Source of the DNA: a virus
Reading direction: 5' to 3' (one strand)
DNA: 49,196 nucleotides
IMG/VR virus record: IMGVR_UViG_3300021185_002976
Location: 1-49,196 of that record
The notes beneath the pieces were generated by a model. The model was given only the letters and a program-made list of their open reading frames with translations. It did no database searches and was not told the DNA's origin. This document shows positions 34,834 through 45,042 of the stretch, piece after piece. The translations under genes and the position numbers were made by a program. How positions within the stretch are numbered: the stretch's first letter is position 1; each line of letters opens with the position of its first letter.

Positions 34834-36843
34834 ATGGCAAATAGAGTCCAAAAGGATGTAAGATATTTAAACAAAGACTTTGGTGCCTTTAGAGAAAGTT
34901 TAATAGAGTTTGCAAAAACTTATTATCCAAATACATATAATGACTTTAATGAGGCATCACCTGGTATGATGTTCATAGAAATGGCATCTTATGTAGGAGA
35001 TGTCCTTTCTTACTATGTTGATAGTCAGTTTAAAGAGATGTTATTAGCATATGCCGAAGATAGAAAAACTATCTATGAAATGGCACAAGTATATGGATAT
35101 AAACCTAAAGTAACACGACCAGCATTTACAACAGCTGATGTTTTTCAGACTGTACCAGCACGAGGAACTGGTACTAATGTTAAACCAGATATGAATTACG
35201 CATTAACTATCAATGAAGGTACACAAGTTAGTGCAAATAATGGTACTACCTTTAGAACATTAGAAGATGTAAATTTTAAATTTTCAAGTTCTTTTGACCC
35301 GTTACAAATAGATGTATTTGAAGTCAACCCAACTAATAAAGTTCCGTCATTATATTTGTTAAAAAAATCAGTTAAGTTAGGAAGTGGAACTATACAATCT
35401 GAAACTTTTGATTTTAGTTCTGCAGAATCATATCCAAGAATAAAATTAGCAAAACAAAATGTAATCGAAATACTTTCTGTTACAGATAGTGATAGTAATA
35501 AATGGTATGAAGTTCCATACTTAGCACAAGATACATTATTTACAGATGTAGAAAATACAGCAGCAACTGATCCAGATTTAGTTCAATACAACGACACCGT
35601 TCCGTATCTTTTAAAATTAAAAAAGACACCAAGAAGATTTGTTACTTACATTGTACAAGATGGTTCAACTGAATTAAGATTTGGTTCAGGTATATCCGAT
35701 AGTCCAGATGAGGAAATAGTTCCAAACCCAAGTACGGTTGGTTCGAGTTTACCTGGTAGTCCAAATAAACTTGATACATTTTTTGATCCTGCAAACTTTC
35801 TTAAAACTGAAGCTTATGGTCAGGCACCAGCAAATACTACACTTACTATAAAATATGCATATGGTGGTGGTATAGAAGATAATGTAGCCGTAAATAGTAT
35901 ATCAAATATTTCCGAAGTTTCATTTACAGTAGAAGAAGATAATCTTGTAGCAAGTACATTACTAACTACCAAGAATTCAGTAGCAATTGCAAATCCATAT
36001 CCAGCTACTGGTGGTAAATCCGCAGAATCTACCGAGGAGATTAAACAAAACGCATTAGCTTATTTTCAAGCACAAGGTAGAGTTGTGACTAAAGAAGATT
36101 ATATAACACGAACATATGCTATGGGTAACAAATATGGTGCAGTTGCAAAGGCATACATTGTACAAGACGAACAATTAAATATACCAAATATGCAATTAGA
36201 AACTTCTCCAGGATCTGGATTGTTTGTAGACGAGAGAAATATAGACCAACTTAGGTCTAAAGATTTAGTTTCTTCTAAAACAAAATTAGATAATCCTATG
36301 GCATTAAATTTATATACACTCGGATATAATGAGAATAAACATTTGACTCAATTAAACACCGCAGTAAAACAGAATTTAAAAACATATTTATCTCAGTATA
36401 GATTGGTGACAGATGCAATCAATATTAAAAATGCTTGGATTATAAATATTGGAGTTAAATTTAGTTTTATAGCTAGACGAGGATTTAATAAAAATGAAAT
36501 TACTTTAAGGGCAATAGAATCAATTAAAGAATTTTTCCGAATAGATAAGTGGCAAATAAATCAACCTATTGTGGTTGCAGAATTAGCACAAATTATTTCA
36601 CAAGTGGAAGGAATAGGAGCCATTGTTCCACCAGCAGAAAACAATCCTAATAAATTACCACTATTAATTACTAATAAATTTCAAGAATCGGATGGTTATT
36701 CGGGTAACATATATGATATAAATTATGCCACAAAAGATGGTATTATTTATCCGTCATTAGATCCAAGTATTTTTGAATTAAAATATCCAAATACAGATAT
36801 CGAAGGTAGGTCGGTTGGTGATTCTGTTGGTGTGGCGTATTAA
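34834..36843 (+). CDS. Baseplate wedge protein, gp6/J-like
   Basis: A 669-aa protein with GGAG before the ATG. The N-terminus VQKDVRYLNKDFGAFRESLIEFAKTYYPNTYNDFNEASPGMMFIEMASYVGDVLSYYVDSQ is typical of gp6-type baseplate J proteins in T4-like phages. The mid part includes ESTEEIKQNALAYFQAQGRVVTKEDYITRTYAM, the J-type TKEDY motif. gp6 forms the ring that joins wedges and triggers the conformational switch. The length agrees with the family. Confidence 0.9.
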   Translation: MANRVQKDVRYLNKDFGAFRESLIEFAKTYYPNTYNDFNEASPGMMFIEMASYVGDVLSYYVDSQFKEMLLAYAEDRKTIYEMAQVYGYKPKVTRPAFTTADVFQTVPARGTGTNVKPDMNYALTINEGTQVSANNGTTFRTLEDVNFKFSSSFDPLQIDVFEVNPTNKVPSLYLLKKSVKLGSGTIQSETFDFSSAESYPRIKLAKQNVIEILSVTDSDSNKWYEVPYLAQDTLFTDVENTAATDPDLVQYNDTVPYLLKLKKTPRRFVTYIVQDGSTELRFGSGISDSPDEEIVPNPSTVGSSLPGSPNKLDTFFDPANFLKTEAYGQAPANTTLTIKYAYGGGIEDNVAVNSISNISEVSFTVEEDNLVASTLLTTKNSVAIANPYPATGGKSAESTEEIKQNALAYFQAQGRVVTKEDYITRTYAMGNKYGAVAKAYIVQDEQLNIPNMQLETSPGSGLFVDERNIDQLRSKDLVSSKTKLDNPMALNLYTLGYNENKHLTQLNTAVKQNLKTYLSQYRLVTDAINIKNAWIINIGVKFSFIARRGFNKNEITLRAIESIKEFFRIDKWQINQPIVVAELAQIISQVEGIGAIVPPAENNPNKLPLLITNKFQESDGYSGNIYDINYATKDGIIYPSLDPSIFELKYPNTDIEGRSVGDSVGVAY

Positions 36844-36856
36844 AGGGAGATAGTAA

Positions 36857-37978
36857 ATGCATTATTTTGAATTTCCAACAAAAGATACTACATTATATGA
36901 AGATAGTGGAAGTAGAAATACAGGATTAGATGAAATTCTCGAAGTTCGTAAAGATATGAATGCTGATGGCAGTGTGGTTACGGTATCGAGAGCTTTAATT
37001 AAATTTGATTTAACTTATATTTCATCATCTGTACATAGTGGTTTAATACCATCTAACGCAAAATACTATCTAAATTTATTTGATGCAAATTCATCTGAAT
37101 TGAATGTAGAACAAACATTATACGCATATCCAATTAGTCAATCTTGGACAAATGGTTCTGGAAAACATGATTCTAATCCTACTATCGAAGATGGATGTAG
37201 TTGGAAATGGAAAGATGGTGTTACTGGAAAAACTCAATGGAATGAAGTTTCACAATCGGGTGGAACTTGGTATAGTGGAAGTGGATATATTGCTTCTCAA
37301 TCATTTACTAACGAAGCTGCAGATGTAAGAATGAATGTTACAGATATTGTTAACAAGTGGATAGGTGGTAGTGGTTATGTACCAAATGAAGGTTTTATGT
37401 TAAAGCGTAGTGGAAGTATAGGTAATACTGATACAAGTCTTGATGAGGGTAATACTACAAGATTTGGAAACTTTAGTTTCTTTTCAAGAGAAACTCATAC
37501 AATTTACCCACCTAAGTTAGAAGTGGTGTGGGATGATTCTAAATGGAATACTGGATCATTAAGTCCTTTAACATCCGATAATTTAGAAGATATGGTTTTG
37601 TATATGAGAGGATTACGACCTGAATATAAAGAAAAATCAAAAGTAAAATTTAGAGTTGTTGGTCGAGAAAGATATCCTGAACGGACATATTCATCAACAA
37701 ATTTATATGAAACAGGACACAACACTGCAAAATATCTACCAAGTGGAAGTACCTATTATGAAATAAAAGATGCATATACTGAAGATGTACTTGTACCATT
37801 TGGAAGTGGTTCTGTTGTAAGTTGTGATTCTACTGGAAACTATTTTAATTTTTGGTTGAATGGATTACAAGCAGAAAGATTTTATAGAATAAATTATAAA
37901 ATTGTAAGTGGTAGTGGAACTGCCGAAGAAACTATTCAATATTTTGATGAGAAGAATTCATTTAAAGTAACGAGATAA
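36857..37978 (+). CDS. Tail/baseplate protein with DNRLRE-like β-sandwich
   Basis: A 373-aa protein with AGGGAGA upstream. Residues about 1-215 resemble a DNRLRE domain: PTKDTTLYEDSG...RALIKFDLTYISSSV, AKYYLNLFDANSSELNVEQTLYAYPISQSWTNGSG, then DVRMNVTDIVNKWIGG and FMLKRSG. The C-terminal part is another β-rich region. Such domains occur on surface and carbohydrate-binding proteins. By position after gp6 it is probably an outer baseplate or short-fibre component. Confidence 0.6.
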   Translation: MHYFEFPTKDTTLYEDSGSRNTGLDEILEVRKDMNADGSVVTVSRALIKFDLTYISSSVHSGLIPSNAKYYLNLFDANSSELNVEQTLYAYPISQSWTNGSGKHDSNPTIEDGCSWKWKDGVTGKTQWNEVSQSGGTWYSGSGYIASQSFTNEAADVRMNVTDIVNKWIGGSGYVPNEGFMLKRSGSIGNTDTSLDEGNTTRFGNFSFFSRETHTIYPPKLEVVWDDSKWNTGSLSPLTSDNLEDMVLYMRGLRPEYKEKSKVKFRVVGRERYPERTYSSTNLYETGHNTAKYLPSGSTYYEIKDAYTEDVLVPFGSGSVVSCDSTGNYFNFWLNGLQAERFYRINYKIVSGSGTAEETIQYFDEKNSFKVTR

Positions 37979-37981
37979 CAT

Positions 37982-38314
37982 ATGCCGTACACAAAAAAAG
38001 AACTAAAAGAAAACGAGTTTTGGCAAAAATTACATGAACAAGATAGAGTTGAGTATGAACACAAATTACAACAAGCTATCGATTTACAAGATGTAGTTGA
38101 AGTAGTCGATGAAAAACTTGGAAAACTTCCTTTAGAAAAAACTAAACCATTGAGAAACGATTCTGGTACTTTTTTGGCATTTGAAAATCCTGATACTGGA
38201 TTAAATTATGATAGACCAGACCAATACATTTCAGTAGAAAAATTATCACCTCAGTACCATAGTGGTGAAATAAGAGATAAAGTTTTAGATACAGAGATAA
38301 AGGAACTCGTATAA
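37982..38314 (+). CDS. Small structural-operon protein, unknown
   Basis: A 110-aa protein: helical and charged N-terminal half (TKKELKENEFWQKLHEQDRVEYEHKLQQAIDLQDVVEVVDEKLG), then a less ordered part (SGTFLAFENPDTGLNYDRPDQYISVEKL). It lies 3 bp after its neighbour and abuts the 650-aa gene. An assembly partner or linker is likely by position only. Confidence 0.5.
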   Translation: MPYTKKELKENEFWQKLHEQDRVEYEHKLQQAIDLQDVVEVVDEKLGKLPLEKTKPLRNDSGTFLAFENPDTGLNYDRPDQYISVEKLSPQYHSGEIRDKVLDTEIKELV

Positions 38315-38315
38315 T

Positions 38316-40268
38316 ATGGGCCGTAAATTAACACAACTTAGTGATAAAGATTATCAGCTTCTAAAGAAAGAAACTCCTACAATATTAGGTGAAAACGGAC
38401 AACATTTTCCTACATTTGGAAACAACATGGAAGATTATGTAAAGTTCTGTATTTACAATGTAAATGATGAGTATATTAAATCTGGTATTAGTGAAGATTT
38501 TGAAAATAGTGGAGAATCAATAAAGTTAAAACCAGGAAATGATTTACGAAAGGCTGGTTTTACTCGTGGTGATTACAAAATTAAATATTTCTTTCATAGA
38601 AGAATTGGTGGTGCTGATGAAATGGTTCTCACCAAAACTGTCGGAAGTGAATCAGGAATAATTCATAGTAGTAATCCACAGCTTACTGGTGTACCTATGG
38701 GTGAGTTTTATATAGAAGAAGATGGTAAAGTTTATATGGGTTCTAATAAACCAACCGATGGAAGTAAACCACAAGAACTTGATGTAAAAGAATATAAATA
38801 TTTTATAGATGAAATTTCTGCAGATAGAACTGAGGTAAGACTTGCAACTCAAATGATTAATTTAAAAAAATATAAAGATGAATTTTATGAATTGTCAAAT
38901 ACGGTTGGTACATATACATCTATAACAGATGATTCTGGAAAAGGATTTGGTGAAATAGCAAATAAAAATAACCCAAGATTTGAAATTAACGCCAAAGATG
39001 GAAATGATTTAGGATTTGAAAGTAAATATATCGGTGGACAAGTCCAAGTAGATAACGCCTTTATTGTCGGATATAACAATAAAACAAATACAACACAAAA
39101 TGATAATTGGTCACCAAGTGATCCTATACCAGCAGCATATATTGAAGCATATGATTTAAAAGATGCTGGTTTTCCTATGGCAGTTAGATATGTGGTAAAA
39201 GATGAACAAACAGAATTAACCTTGTTAGGACATGATTTTGTAGGTTATCAACCTATACCAAATTTAGTAACTCCTGGATTAAAATATCTTTTTGATTTTG
39301 GTTGTGGACACACAGAGATGACCGATGCACCTTTTGCTAATCATACATATGATACAATAGGAAATTATAATCCTACCGTAACCATAATGACACCTGATTT
39401 CACATCAGTTGTTGATGAGGTTTACAAAAATACAGGCATATCACAAGACGGGCCTGGATTAAGAGGTAGTAAATTAAGTGGATTTACACCGACACCTGCA
39501 GATTCAACACCAGGAACTTCAACACCAGATGTTCCGAGTATATCTGCATTAGATGGAAAGGTAATCAGGTGGGATGGTAATGCACAGAGTCAAGGAATAC
39601 CACAAAAAATCGTTGGTGAACCTGCAGCCTCAACTACAAGATGGTATATTCAAAATGGATATAGAAGGTGGATTACAAGTGATTACAATATAAGTTTGTT
39701 AAGAGAGACATTAGGATTAGATGAAGTAAATGATTTTCAATTATACACAAATTTAATTAATTCAATACCTGTAGGTCCTAATATATCAGGACTTACTTTT
39801 ACTACGGGTACACCAAATTTAACCGATACAATAACAGAGGCTGATTACGGAGTTTTAATATTACCAAGCTATGAAGAAGATGAAACCGAAGAAGAAACTG
39901 ATGATAGTGATTCCGATGATAGTTCTGAATCAAATGAAATGTACACCTTAGAACTTAACTTAGAGGCATTTTTGGGAGGAAATGTAGAACAATTACCATA
40001 TAATGATGATGATGATGATAATCAAGGTACATCGTTAGATGCAAGTTGGTTAGTAAATGGACAGCCAGTAAATTCTTACTACTCCAGTCAAATGTTTGAG
40101 GCAGGTACAAGTGTTGAGGTTCAGGTGGTTGTAGAATCATATCCACCTCAAGAATATGATTTTATAAATTGGACAACTGGTGGTCAAAATGTTAGGTACT
40201 CAAATCCAAGAACTTTTATAATGAATAATGATAAGTCCACCACAGCTCAAGTTGGGATACCATTCTAA
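38316..40268 (+). CDS. Large virion protein with PKD-like and repeat domains
   Basis: A 650-aa protein. The N-terminal ~250 residues are β-rich and conserved-looking (YVKFCIYNVNDEYIKSG...). A PKD-like unit lies at about 322-360 (FDFGCGHTEMTDAPFANHTYDTIGNYNPTVTIM). An acidic Ser/Asp/Glu linker (EEDETEEETDDSDSDDSSES) at about 525-545 precedes a C-terminal InlB-type repeat (YDFINWTTGG...FIMNNDKSTTAQV). Surface-exposed adhesion modules in a late operon suggest a tail fibre or baseplate-tip protein. It overlaps the next start by 1 base. Confidence 0.6.
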   Translation: MGRKLTQLSDKDYQLLKKETPTILGENGQHFPTFGNNMEDYVKFCIYNVNDEYIKSGISEDFENSGESIKLKPGNDLRKAGFTRGDYKIKYFFHRRIGGADEMVLTKTVGSESGIIHSSNPQLTGVPMGEFYIEEDGKVYMGSNKPTDGSKPQELDVKEYKYFIDEISADRTEVRLATQMINLKKYKDEFYELSNTVGTYTSITDDSGKGFGEIANKNNPRFEINAKDGNDLGFESKYIGGQVQVDNAFIVGYNNKTNTTQNDNWSPSDPIPAAYIEAYDLKDAGFPMAVRYVVKDEQTELTLLGHDFVGYQPIPNLVTPGLKYLFDFGCGHTEMTDAPFANHTYDTIGNYNPTVTIMTPDFTSVVDEVYKNTGISQDGPGLRGSKLSGFTPTPADSTPGTSTPDVPSISALDGKVIRWDGNAQSQGIPQKIVGEPAASTTRWYIQNGYRRWITSDYNISLLRETLGLDEVNDFQLYTNLINSIPVGPNISGLTFTTGTPNLTDTITEADYGVLILPSYEEDETEEETDDSDSDDSSESNEMYTLELNLEAFLGGNVEQLPYNDDDDDNQGTSLDASWLVNGQPVNSYYSSQMFEAGTSVEVQVVVESYPPQEYDFINWTTGGQNVRYSNPRTFIMNNDKSTTAQVGIPF

Positions 40269-43200
40269 TGAAAAATAAACGAATCATATATTGGGGTGGA
40301 ACACATCAAACTACAATTCCTCGAATGGGGGCATGTGGTGATGGAGTGGAAGTCAATCCTGCAGAGGGAGCTGGTGGAGGACCAGGAAAACCAGCAGCGT
40401 CAGCTTCAGCACCAGACGGGCCAGGATTATTTGATAAACTTAAAGGATTATTACCTGCATTAGCACTCGGAGCTTTAGCTATAGCTGCAATAGCTGGTGT
40501 GGCATTTATGTTAAAAAAGAATCGAGAGCCAGATGGTGGTCTTGATTTAGATTTTGATGCCAGTTTATCTGATGAGGAGAATTTCGCAAATCTTGGGCTT
40601 GATATACAAGGGGCAACATCTGTAGCCCGTGCAGGAAACGATGGAAAACCTGGATTTGATTCTAATGGATTATCAATCCCACCTGCATTTGTTGGACAAC
40701 AAGTAATAGATGAAGATGGTAATCTTTGGGTATATAAAGATCCACCAGGAATGTGGATTATGTTTGATGATGCAGAACCAAGATATATTAGTGATGGTGA
40801 TGAAAATTTACCAATTTATGCACCTTATGTTGCAAATATAACAGATGTTTTAAATCCTGTAACTATTACGGTTGATAAAACTTGGGCGGAAGCTTCATCA
40901 GAAATAGATAACCAAAAGAATTTTCACCCTACCCATCCATCTTGGAAAGTTTTATTTCCAAAGGATAAAGATTTATACACATATCTACAATTTGATGGAG
41001 ATAAACAAAGTTTAACAATTAATTTTTCAAAGGATACTGAAAATTATAAAGAATATCCTAACTCATTAGTTTATAAATTATATGAACCATTACCTGATGG
41101 AATAGAAAAGGGTGATTTAACATATGTGGTTAAGGAGATGGCATCACCTTATACTGAAACGGTCGAGTTGGTAGATTTTGTAGAAGAAGATATAGATGCT
41201 GTATTATTGAGAAACCCTAAGTGGGATAATGAAACTCATCAATCAAGTTATTTTAGTCCTCGTGATACTAAATTTAAAAATTATGATGAATTAGTTACGA
41301 GTGATTCTAACATAAAAGAACAGATTGAAAATGAAATTATAAGTGGTAGTTTTATGGATAGCATAGAACTTTCAGGAATAGATTATAGAAGATGGGATAA
41401 CTTTGTTCATTTTAGTTCGATTGAAGATAGACTTGTAAATTTTAAAACTAAATTACAAAAAATTGAATTATTTGAAAGTCAGAGTAAAAGTTTATTTGGT
41501 ATATCTGGCTCATTAACATATACACAAACTTCAAGTTTATCAACAAAAGTTAAAAAAATTAAAAATGAATTTACACCTTTTGAAAACTATATGTATTTTC
41601 AATCTTCATCTTATATATCAAGTTCTCTTGGAGAATTTTTTGACAATACTTGGCCAAAGAATGGTGGAAGTGGAACTAAATTAAACGCATATAGTTTATA
41701 TCCAGTTACATCATCTAAGGCAACATCTTGGTATAATGAACAAATAACATCAGCATCCCTTTTTGATAGAAATAATAGAAATAGATTATTGACTAATATA
41801 CCAGACCACATTACAAATGATAATAGAAATGTAGCGTTTCACACTTTTATTAATATGGCTGGAGAGCACTTTGATGGTATATGGTCATACATAGAACAGA
41901 TACCACAAATATATGATAGACGACAACCATTAAATGAGGGACTATCTAAAGATTTAATTTATGCAGTTGGTAGGTCATTAGGGTTTTATTTAAATGACGG
42001 ACAAGATTTAATTGAACTTCCAAAATTATATCTTGGTCAAGAGGCTACTGGTTCTGATGCTAGTGTTTTTAGCCAACATTCTTCTGTAGCACAAAAAGAT
42101 ATATCGAGAGAAATTTGGAAAAGAATGATAAACAATATGCCATTCTTTTTAAAGACAAGAGGAACTCTGAGGTCGTTTAAAGGATTAATAAGTTGTTATG
42201 GTATACCATCAACAATATTAAGAGTTAAGGAGTATGGAGGACCCGATCCAGCACCTGATGCACAGCCATCATATTTTATAGATAAAAATTTTACTAAGGC
42301 ATTAGATTTTAAAGGTGAACAATATGTATTGACAACTTGGGCAAACGATACCAATAGTGGTAGAAAACCTGATACAATAGAATTTAGATTTCGTTCTCAA
42401 GCAGCAAGTGGTTCGTTTCAAACATTATTACAGGCAGGGGCAAATCCTGGTGGATTCGCTATAGGTATAAAGGAAGATACGAACTCATCAAGTGATAATT
42501 ATGGACACGTCGCATTCAGACTTGCACATGGTTCGGATTCAAGTAAAGGTTATGCCGAACTTTCTTCATCATCACTTCCTGTTCATGACGGAGAATTTTA
42601 TTCTGTAGCATTAACTCGTGTATCTTCAAGTGGTGCACAATTAAGTGTTGATACCACATCTCAAAGAATACAATACAGATTGATGGTTAAGAAGTATGAC
42701 GAGGGTAGGAGTAAAATTTATTTAGATTCTGATGAAACTATGATTGTAAATGGTGCGGTTAGTTCATCGTGGAATGGTTCGTTTACAGGAAACGAAACTG
42801 CTTATATTGGTGGGGCACCTGATAATTCGTTTGGTAATCAGATGACTGGTTCTATGATGGAATTTCGTTATTGGAACACAGCTTTATCTGAATCTAACTT
42901 TGATAATCATGTAAGGTCACCAAAATCATTTAATGGAAATCACCCATCTGCATCTTGGACAGATTTAGTATTACGATATTCGTTTGATGATAATAAAGCA
43001 TTGAATAGTGATGGTGATATTCGTGATACAAGTGCAGACCAATCTTATATTCAGTCAGGAAGTGCACAAGGATATACATCTGGTACATTACCACATTTCC
43101 GTTCAGTTGTAGACGAAGAACAGATGAGAATTCCTAACTTAGGCCCAAATAGACGAGTATCAAATAAGATTAGATTAGAAAATAGTAAATTAGTTTATGG

Positions 43201-44230
43201 TAATTTAAGTCATAACAAACGAGTTGAATTAAGTGCATACGATACTGCAGCTTTAGATAGTAATAAGTTGGGAATTTATTTTTCACCAACTGATGTAATT
43301 AATGAAGATATTATTCGTTCTATAGCAGACTTAGATTTTGACCAATACATAGGTGATCCTCGTGACCAATATAAATTAAGATATAGACAACTCGAAGATA
43401 TAGGATTACAATATTGGCAAAAGTACTTATCACCAAATAATTTTTGGGATTATATAAGATTAATAAAATATTATGATACTTCTTTATTTGAACAACTAAG
43501 GTCATTTGTACCTGCAAGGGCCAGAGCAAATGTTGGTTTATTAATTGAACCAAATATACTTGAGAGAAAGAAAGAAGTTGTAGGTGAACCACCTAATTTT
43601 GATGATTTGTATATTGAAGGAGATGCAAACGCATTAACATATTCTTCATCAGCCGTTCCTGAAGCATATGCAGTTTCAATGTCAGGATATGCAGTTACCA
43701 TAAGTGGTTCATATCCAGTTTATCGAAGTGCGATAAGTATGTCGAGTTACATCAACCCAAGTGGTTCGTTTGATTCATACGAAGGTACAATTACAAGTTC
43801 ATTTCACGAACCATCTAAATATATCTTAACTCAGTCAATCAACTCGGATTATGGATATAAAATATATGATATCACAGTAGGTGGTCCTGCTCATGTATTT
43901 GAGGAAGCATTACAACCTACAATAACAGGTTCAAGAATATCTGAACATAATTATGAGTATAGGTTCTTCTATACATCTTCAAGAGATGCCTTAAAGGATC
44001 ACGGATATACTTTTGATTCACAGAAAAATAATTTTCATTCTTCTTCTTTTCATAGAAGTGAAATACAAAGTGTGGGATATGATAATTCATACTTTAGATT
44101 GGCATACTTAGGATGTCAGCAAACAAAATATACTACTACGGACAAAGAACCTCCAGTTTCTATAACTGTAACTTCACCAACAACATTGGTAACACAGGAA
44201 CCTGGAGAATCTAAGTTAAAAGTAAAGTAA
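40268..44230 (+). CDS. Giant virion protein with LamG-like domain
   Basis: A 1320-aa protein, the largest here. A Gly/Ala/Pro-rich start is followed by a strongly hydrophobic segment at about 62-82 (LLPALALGALAIAAIAGVAFML). The central part has a conserved helical block (SREIWKRMINNMPFFLKTRGTLRSFKGLISCYGIPSTILRVKEYGG, about 615-660). A LamG/concanavalin-like domain follows at about 670-885 (KALDFKGEQYVLTTWAND... TAYIGGAPDNSFGNQMTGSMMEFRYWNTAL). The C-terminal 400 residues include QYWQKYLSPNNFWDYIRLIKYYD. A baseplate wedge or fibre-connector role is likely; carbohydrate binding by LamG is inferred. Confidence 0.65.
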   Translation: MKNKRIIYWGGTHQTTIPRMGACGDGVEVNPAEGAGGGPGKPAASASAPDGPGLFDKLKGLLPALALGALAIAAIAGVAFMLKKNREPDGGLDLDFDASLSDEENFANLGLDIQGATSVARAGNDGKPGFDSNGLSIPPAFVGQQVIDEDGNLWVYKDPPGMWIMFDDAEPRYISDGDENLPIYAPYVANITDVLNPVTITVDKTWAEASSEIDNQKNFHPTHPSWKVLFPKDKDLYTYLQFDGDKQSLTINFSKDTENYKEYPNSLVYKLYEPLPDGIEKGDLTYVVKEMASPYTETVELVDFVEEDIDAVLLRNPKWDNETHQSSYFSPRDTKFKNYDELVTSDSNIKEQIENEIISGSFMDSIELSGIDYRRWDNFVHFSSIEDRLVNFKTKLQKIELFESQSKSLFGISGSLTYTQTSSLSTKVKKIKNEFTPFENYMYFQSSSYISSSLGEFFDNTWPKNGGSGTKLNAYSLYPVTSSKATSWYNEQITSASLFDRNNRNRLLTNIPDHITNDNRNVAFHTFINMAGEHFDGIWSYIEQIPQIYDRRQPLNEGLSKDLIYAVGRSLGFYLNDGQDLIELPKLYLGQEATGSDASVFSQHSSVAQKDISREIWKRMINNMPFFLKTRGTLRSFKGLISCYGIPSTILRVKEYGGPDPAPDAQPSYFIDKNFTKALDFKGEQYVLTTWANDTNSGRKPDTIEFRFRSQAASGSFQTLLQAGANPGGFAIGIKEDTNSSSDNYGHVAFRLAHGSDSSKGYAELSSSSLPVHDGEFYSVALTRVSSSGAQLSVDTTSQRIQYRLMVKKYDEGRSKIYLDSDETMIVNGAVSSSWNGSFTGNETAYIGGAPDNSFGNQMTGSMMEFRYWNTALSESNFDNHVRSPKSFNGNHPSASWTDLVLRYSFDDNKALNSDGDIRDTSADQSYIQSGSAQGYTSGTLPHFRSVVDEEQMRIPNLGPNRRVSNKIRLENSKLVYGNLSHNKRVELSAYDTAALDSNKLGIYFSPTDVINEDIIRSIADLDFDQYIGDPRDQYKLRYRQLEDIGLQYWQKYLSPNNFWDYIRLIKYYDTSLFEQLRSFVPARARANVGLLIEPNILERKKEVVGEPPNFDDLYIEGDANALTYSSSAVPEAYAVSMSGYAVTISGSYPVYRSAISMSSYINPSGSFDSYEGTITSSFHEPSKYILTQSINSDYGYKIYDITVGGPAHVFEEALQPTITGSRISEHNYEYRFFYTSSRDALKDHGYTFDSQKNNFHSSSFHRSEIQSVGYDNSYFRLAYLGCQQTKYTTTDKEPPVSITVTSPTTLVTQEPGESKLKVK

Positions 44231-44251
44231 AAATACGAAAAATTAGAGTTT

Positions 44252-44264
44252 GATATATTTATAG
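44252..44264 (+). promoter_or_regulatory. GATATATTTATAG box, candidate late promoter
   Basis: It lies in the 118-bp gap between the giant gene and 44349. A further AT-rich TATTTAGGAG, with the Shine-Dalgarno sequence, precedes the ATG. The leader would be about 80 nt. Confidence 0.45.
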
Positions 44265-44348
44265 TTGAGAAAGTTTTATTCACGATTATATTTAAACTCC
44301 AGTTTAAAAGAACAAAAACAATAAATTATCTTTATTTAGGAGACAAAA

Positions 44349-45020
44349 ATGGGATTTCTAAACAACACAACGATTACAATCGATGCTATTCTAACCAAAA
44401 GAGGTAGAGAATTATTAGCTAGAGGTAGAAACGAATTTAAAGTAACAAAATTCGCATTAGCAGATGATGAGGTTGATTATCGTCTATGGGATACATCGCA
44501 TCCAAACGGAACTAATTTTTATGGAGCTGTTATTGAAAACATGCCAATATTAGAACCTGTACCAGATGAAACACAAGTATTAAAATATAAACTTGTTACC
44601 TTACCAAAGGAAACTTCAAGATTACCAATACTTGATGTTTCTATTAGTTCACTAAACTTTACTTCGGGACTAGCAAGTGCAGAAATTGTTGCACCAGGAA
44701 CATTAAACTCAACAGATGCAGAACAAGGGTATACATTTATCATACACGATACATCGGTAGCTAAACTTGAAGTAAATCAAGCAGCACCAAGTCCTTCTGC
44801 ACCATTAATTCCAGTCGCTTTAAGTGGTGATGAATTAACACAGAGTCAGAATACAACTGGTTTATCAGCAAAAATATTACCACAAACATTTACTACACCT
44901 ACGAAGAAATCAACACAATTGACTATCGTGGGTAATCAGACAGGAGCAACAACTACGGTAACTGTTTCGGTCAACAAAACACAATTAGGAAGTCCGGCAT
45001 CAGCAGCGGGTTCAATCTAA
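44349..45020 (+). CDS. Virion structural protein
   Basis: A 223-aa protein with AGGAG before the ATG. The N-terminus MGFLNNTTITIDAILTKRGRELLARGRNEFKVTKFALADDEVDYRLWDTSHPNGTNFYG is a strongly conserved pattern in T4-like marine phage structural proteins. A C-terminal β-domain (KKSTQLTIVGNQTGATTTVTVSVNKTQ) is Ig-like. It heads a set with two larger proteins that share C-termini, probably fibre or baseplate components. Confidence 0.65.
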   Translation: MGFLNNTTITIDAILTKRGRELLARGRNEFKVTKFALADDEVDYRLWDTSHPNGTNFYGAVIENMPILEPVPDETQVLKYKLVTLPKETSRLPILDVSISSLNFTSGLASAEIVAPGTLNSTDAEQGYTFIIHDTSVAKLEVNQAAPSPSAPLIPVALSGDELTQSQNTTGLSAKILPQTFTTPTKKSTQLTIVGNQTGATTTVTVSVNKTQLGSPASAAGSI

Positions 45021-45042
45021 AGAATTATACAAGGAGTTAGAA

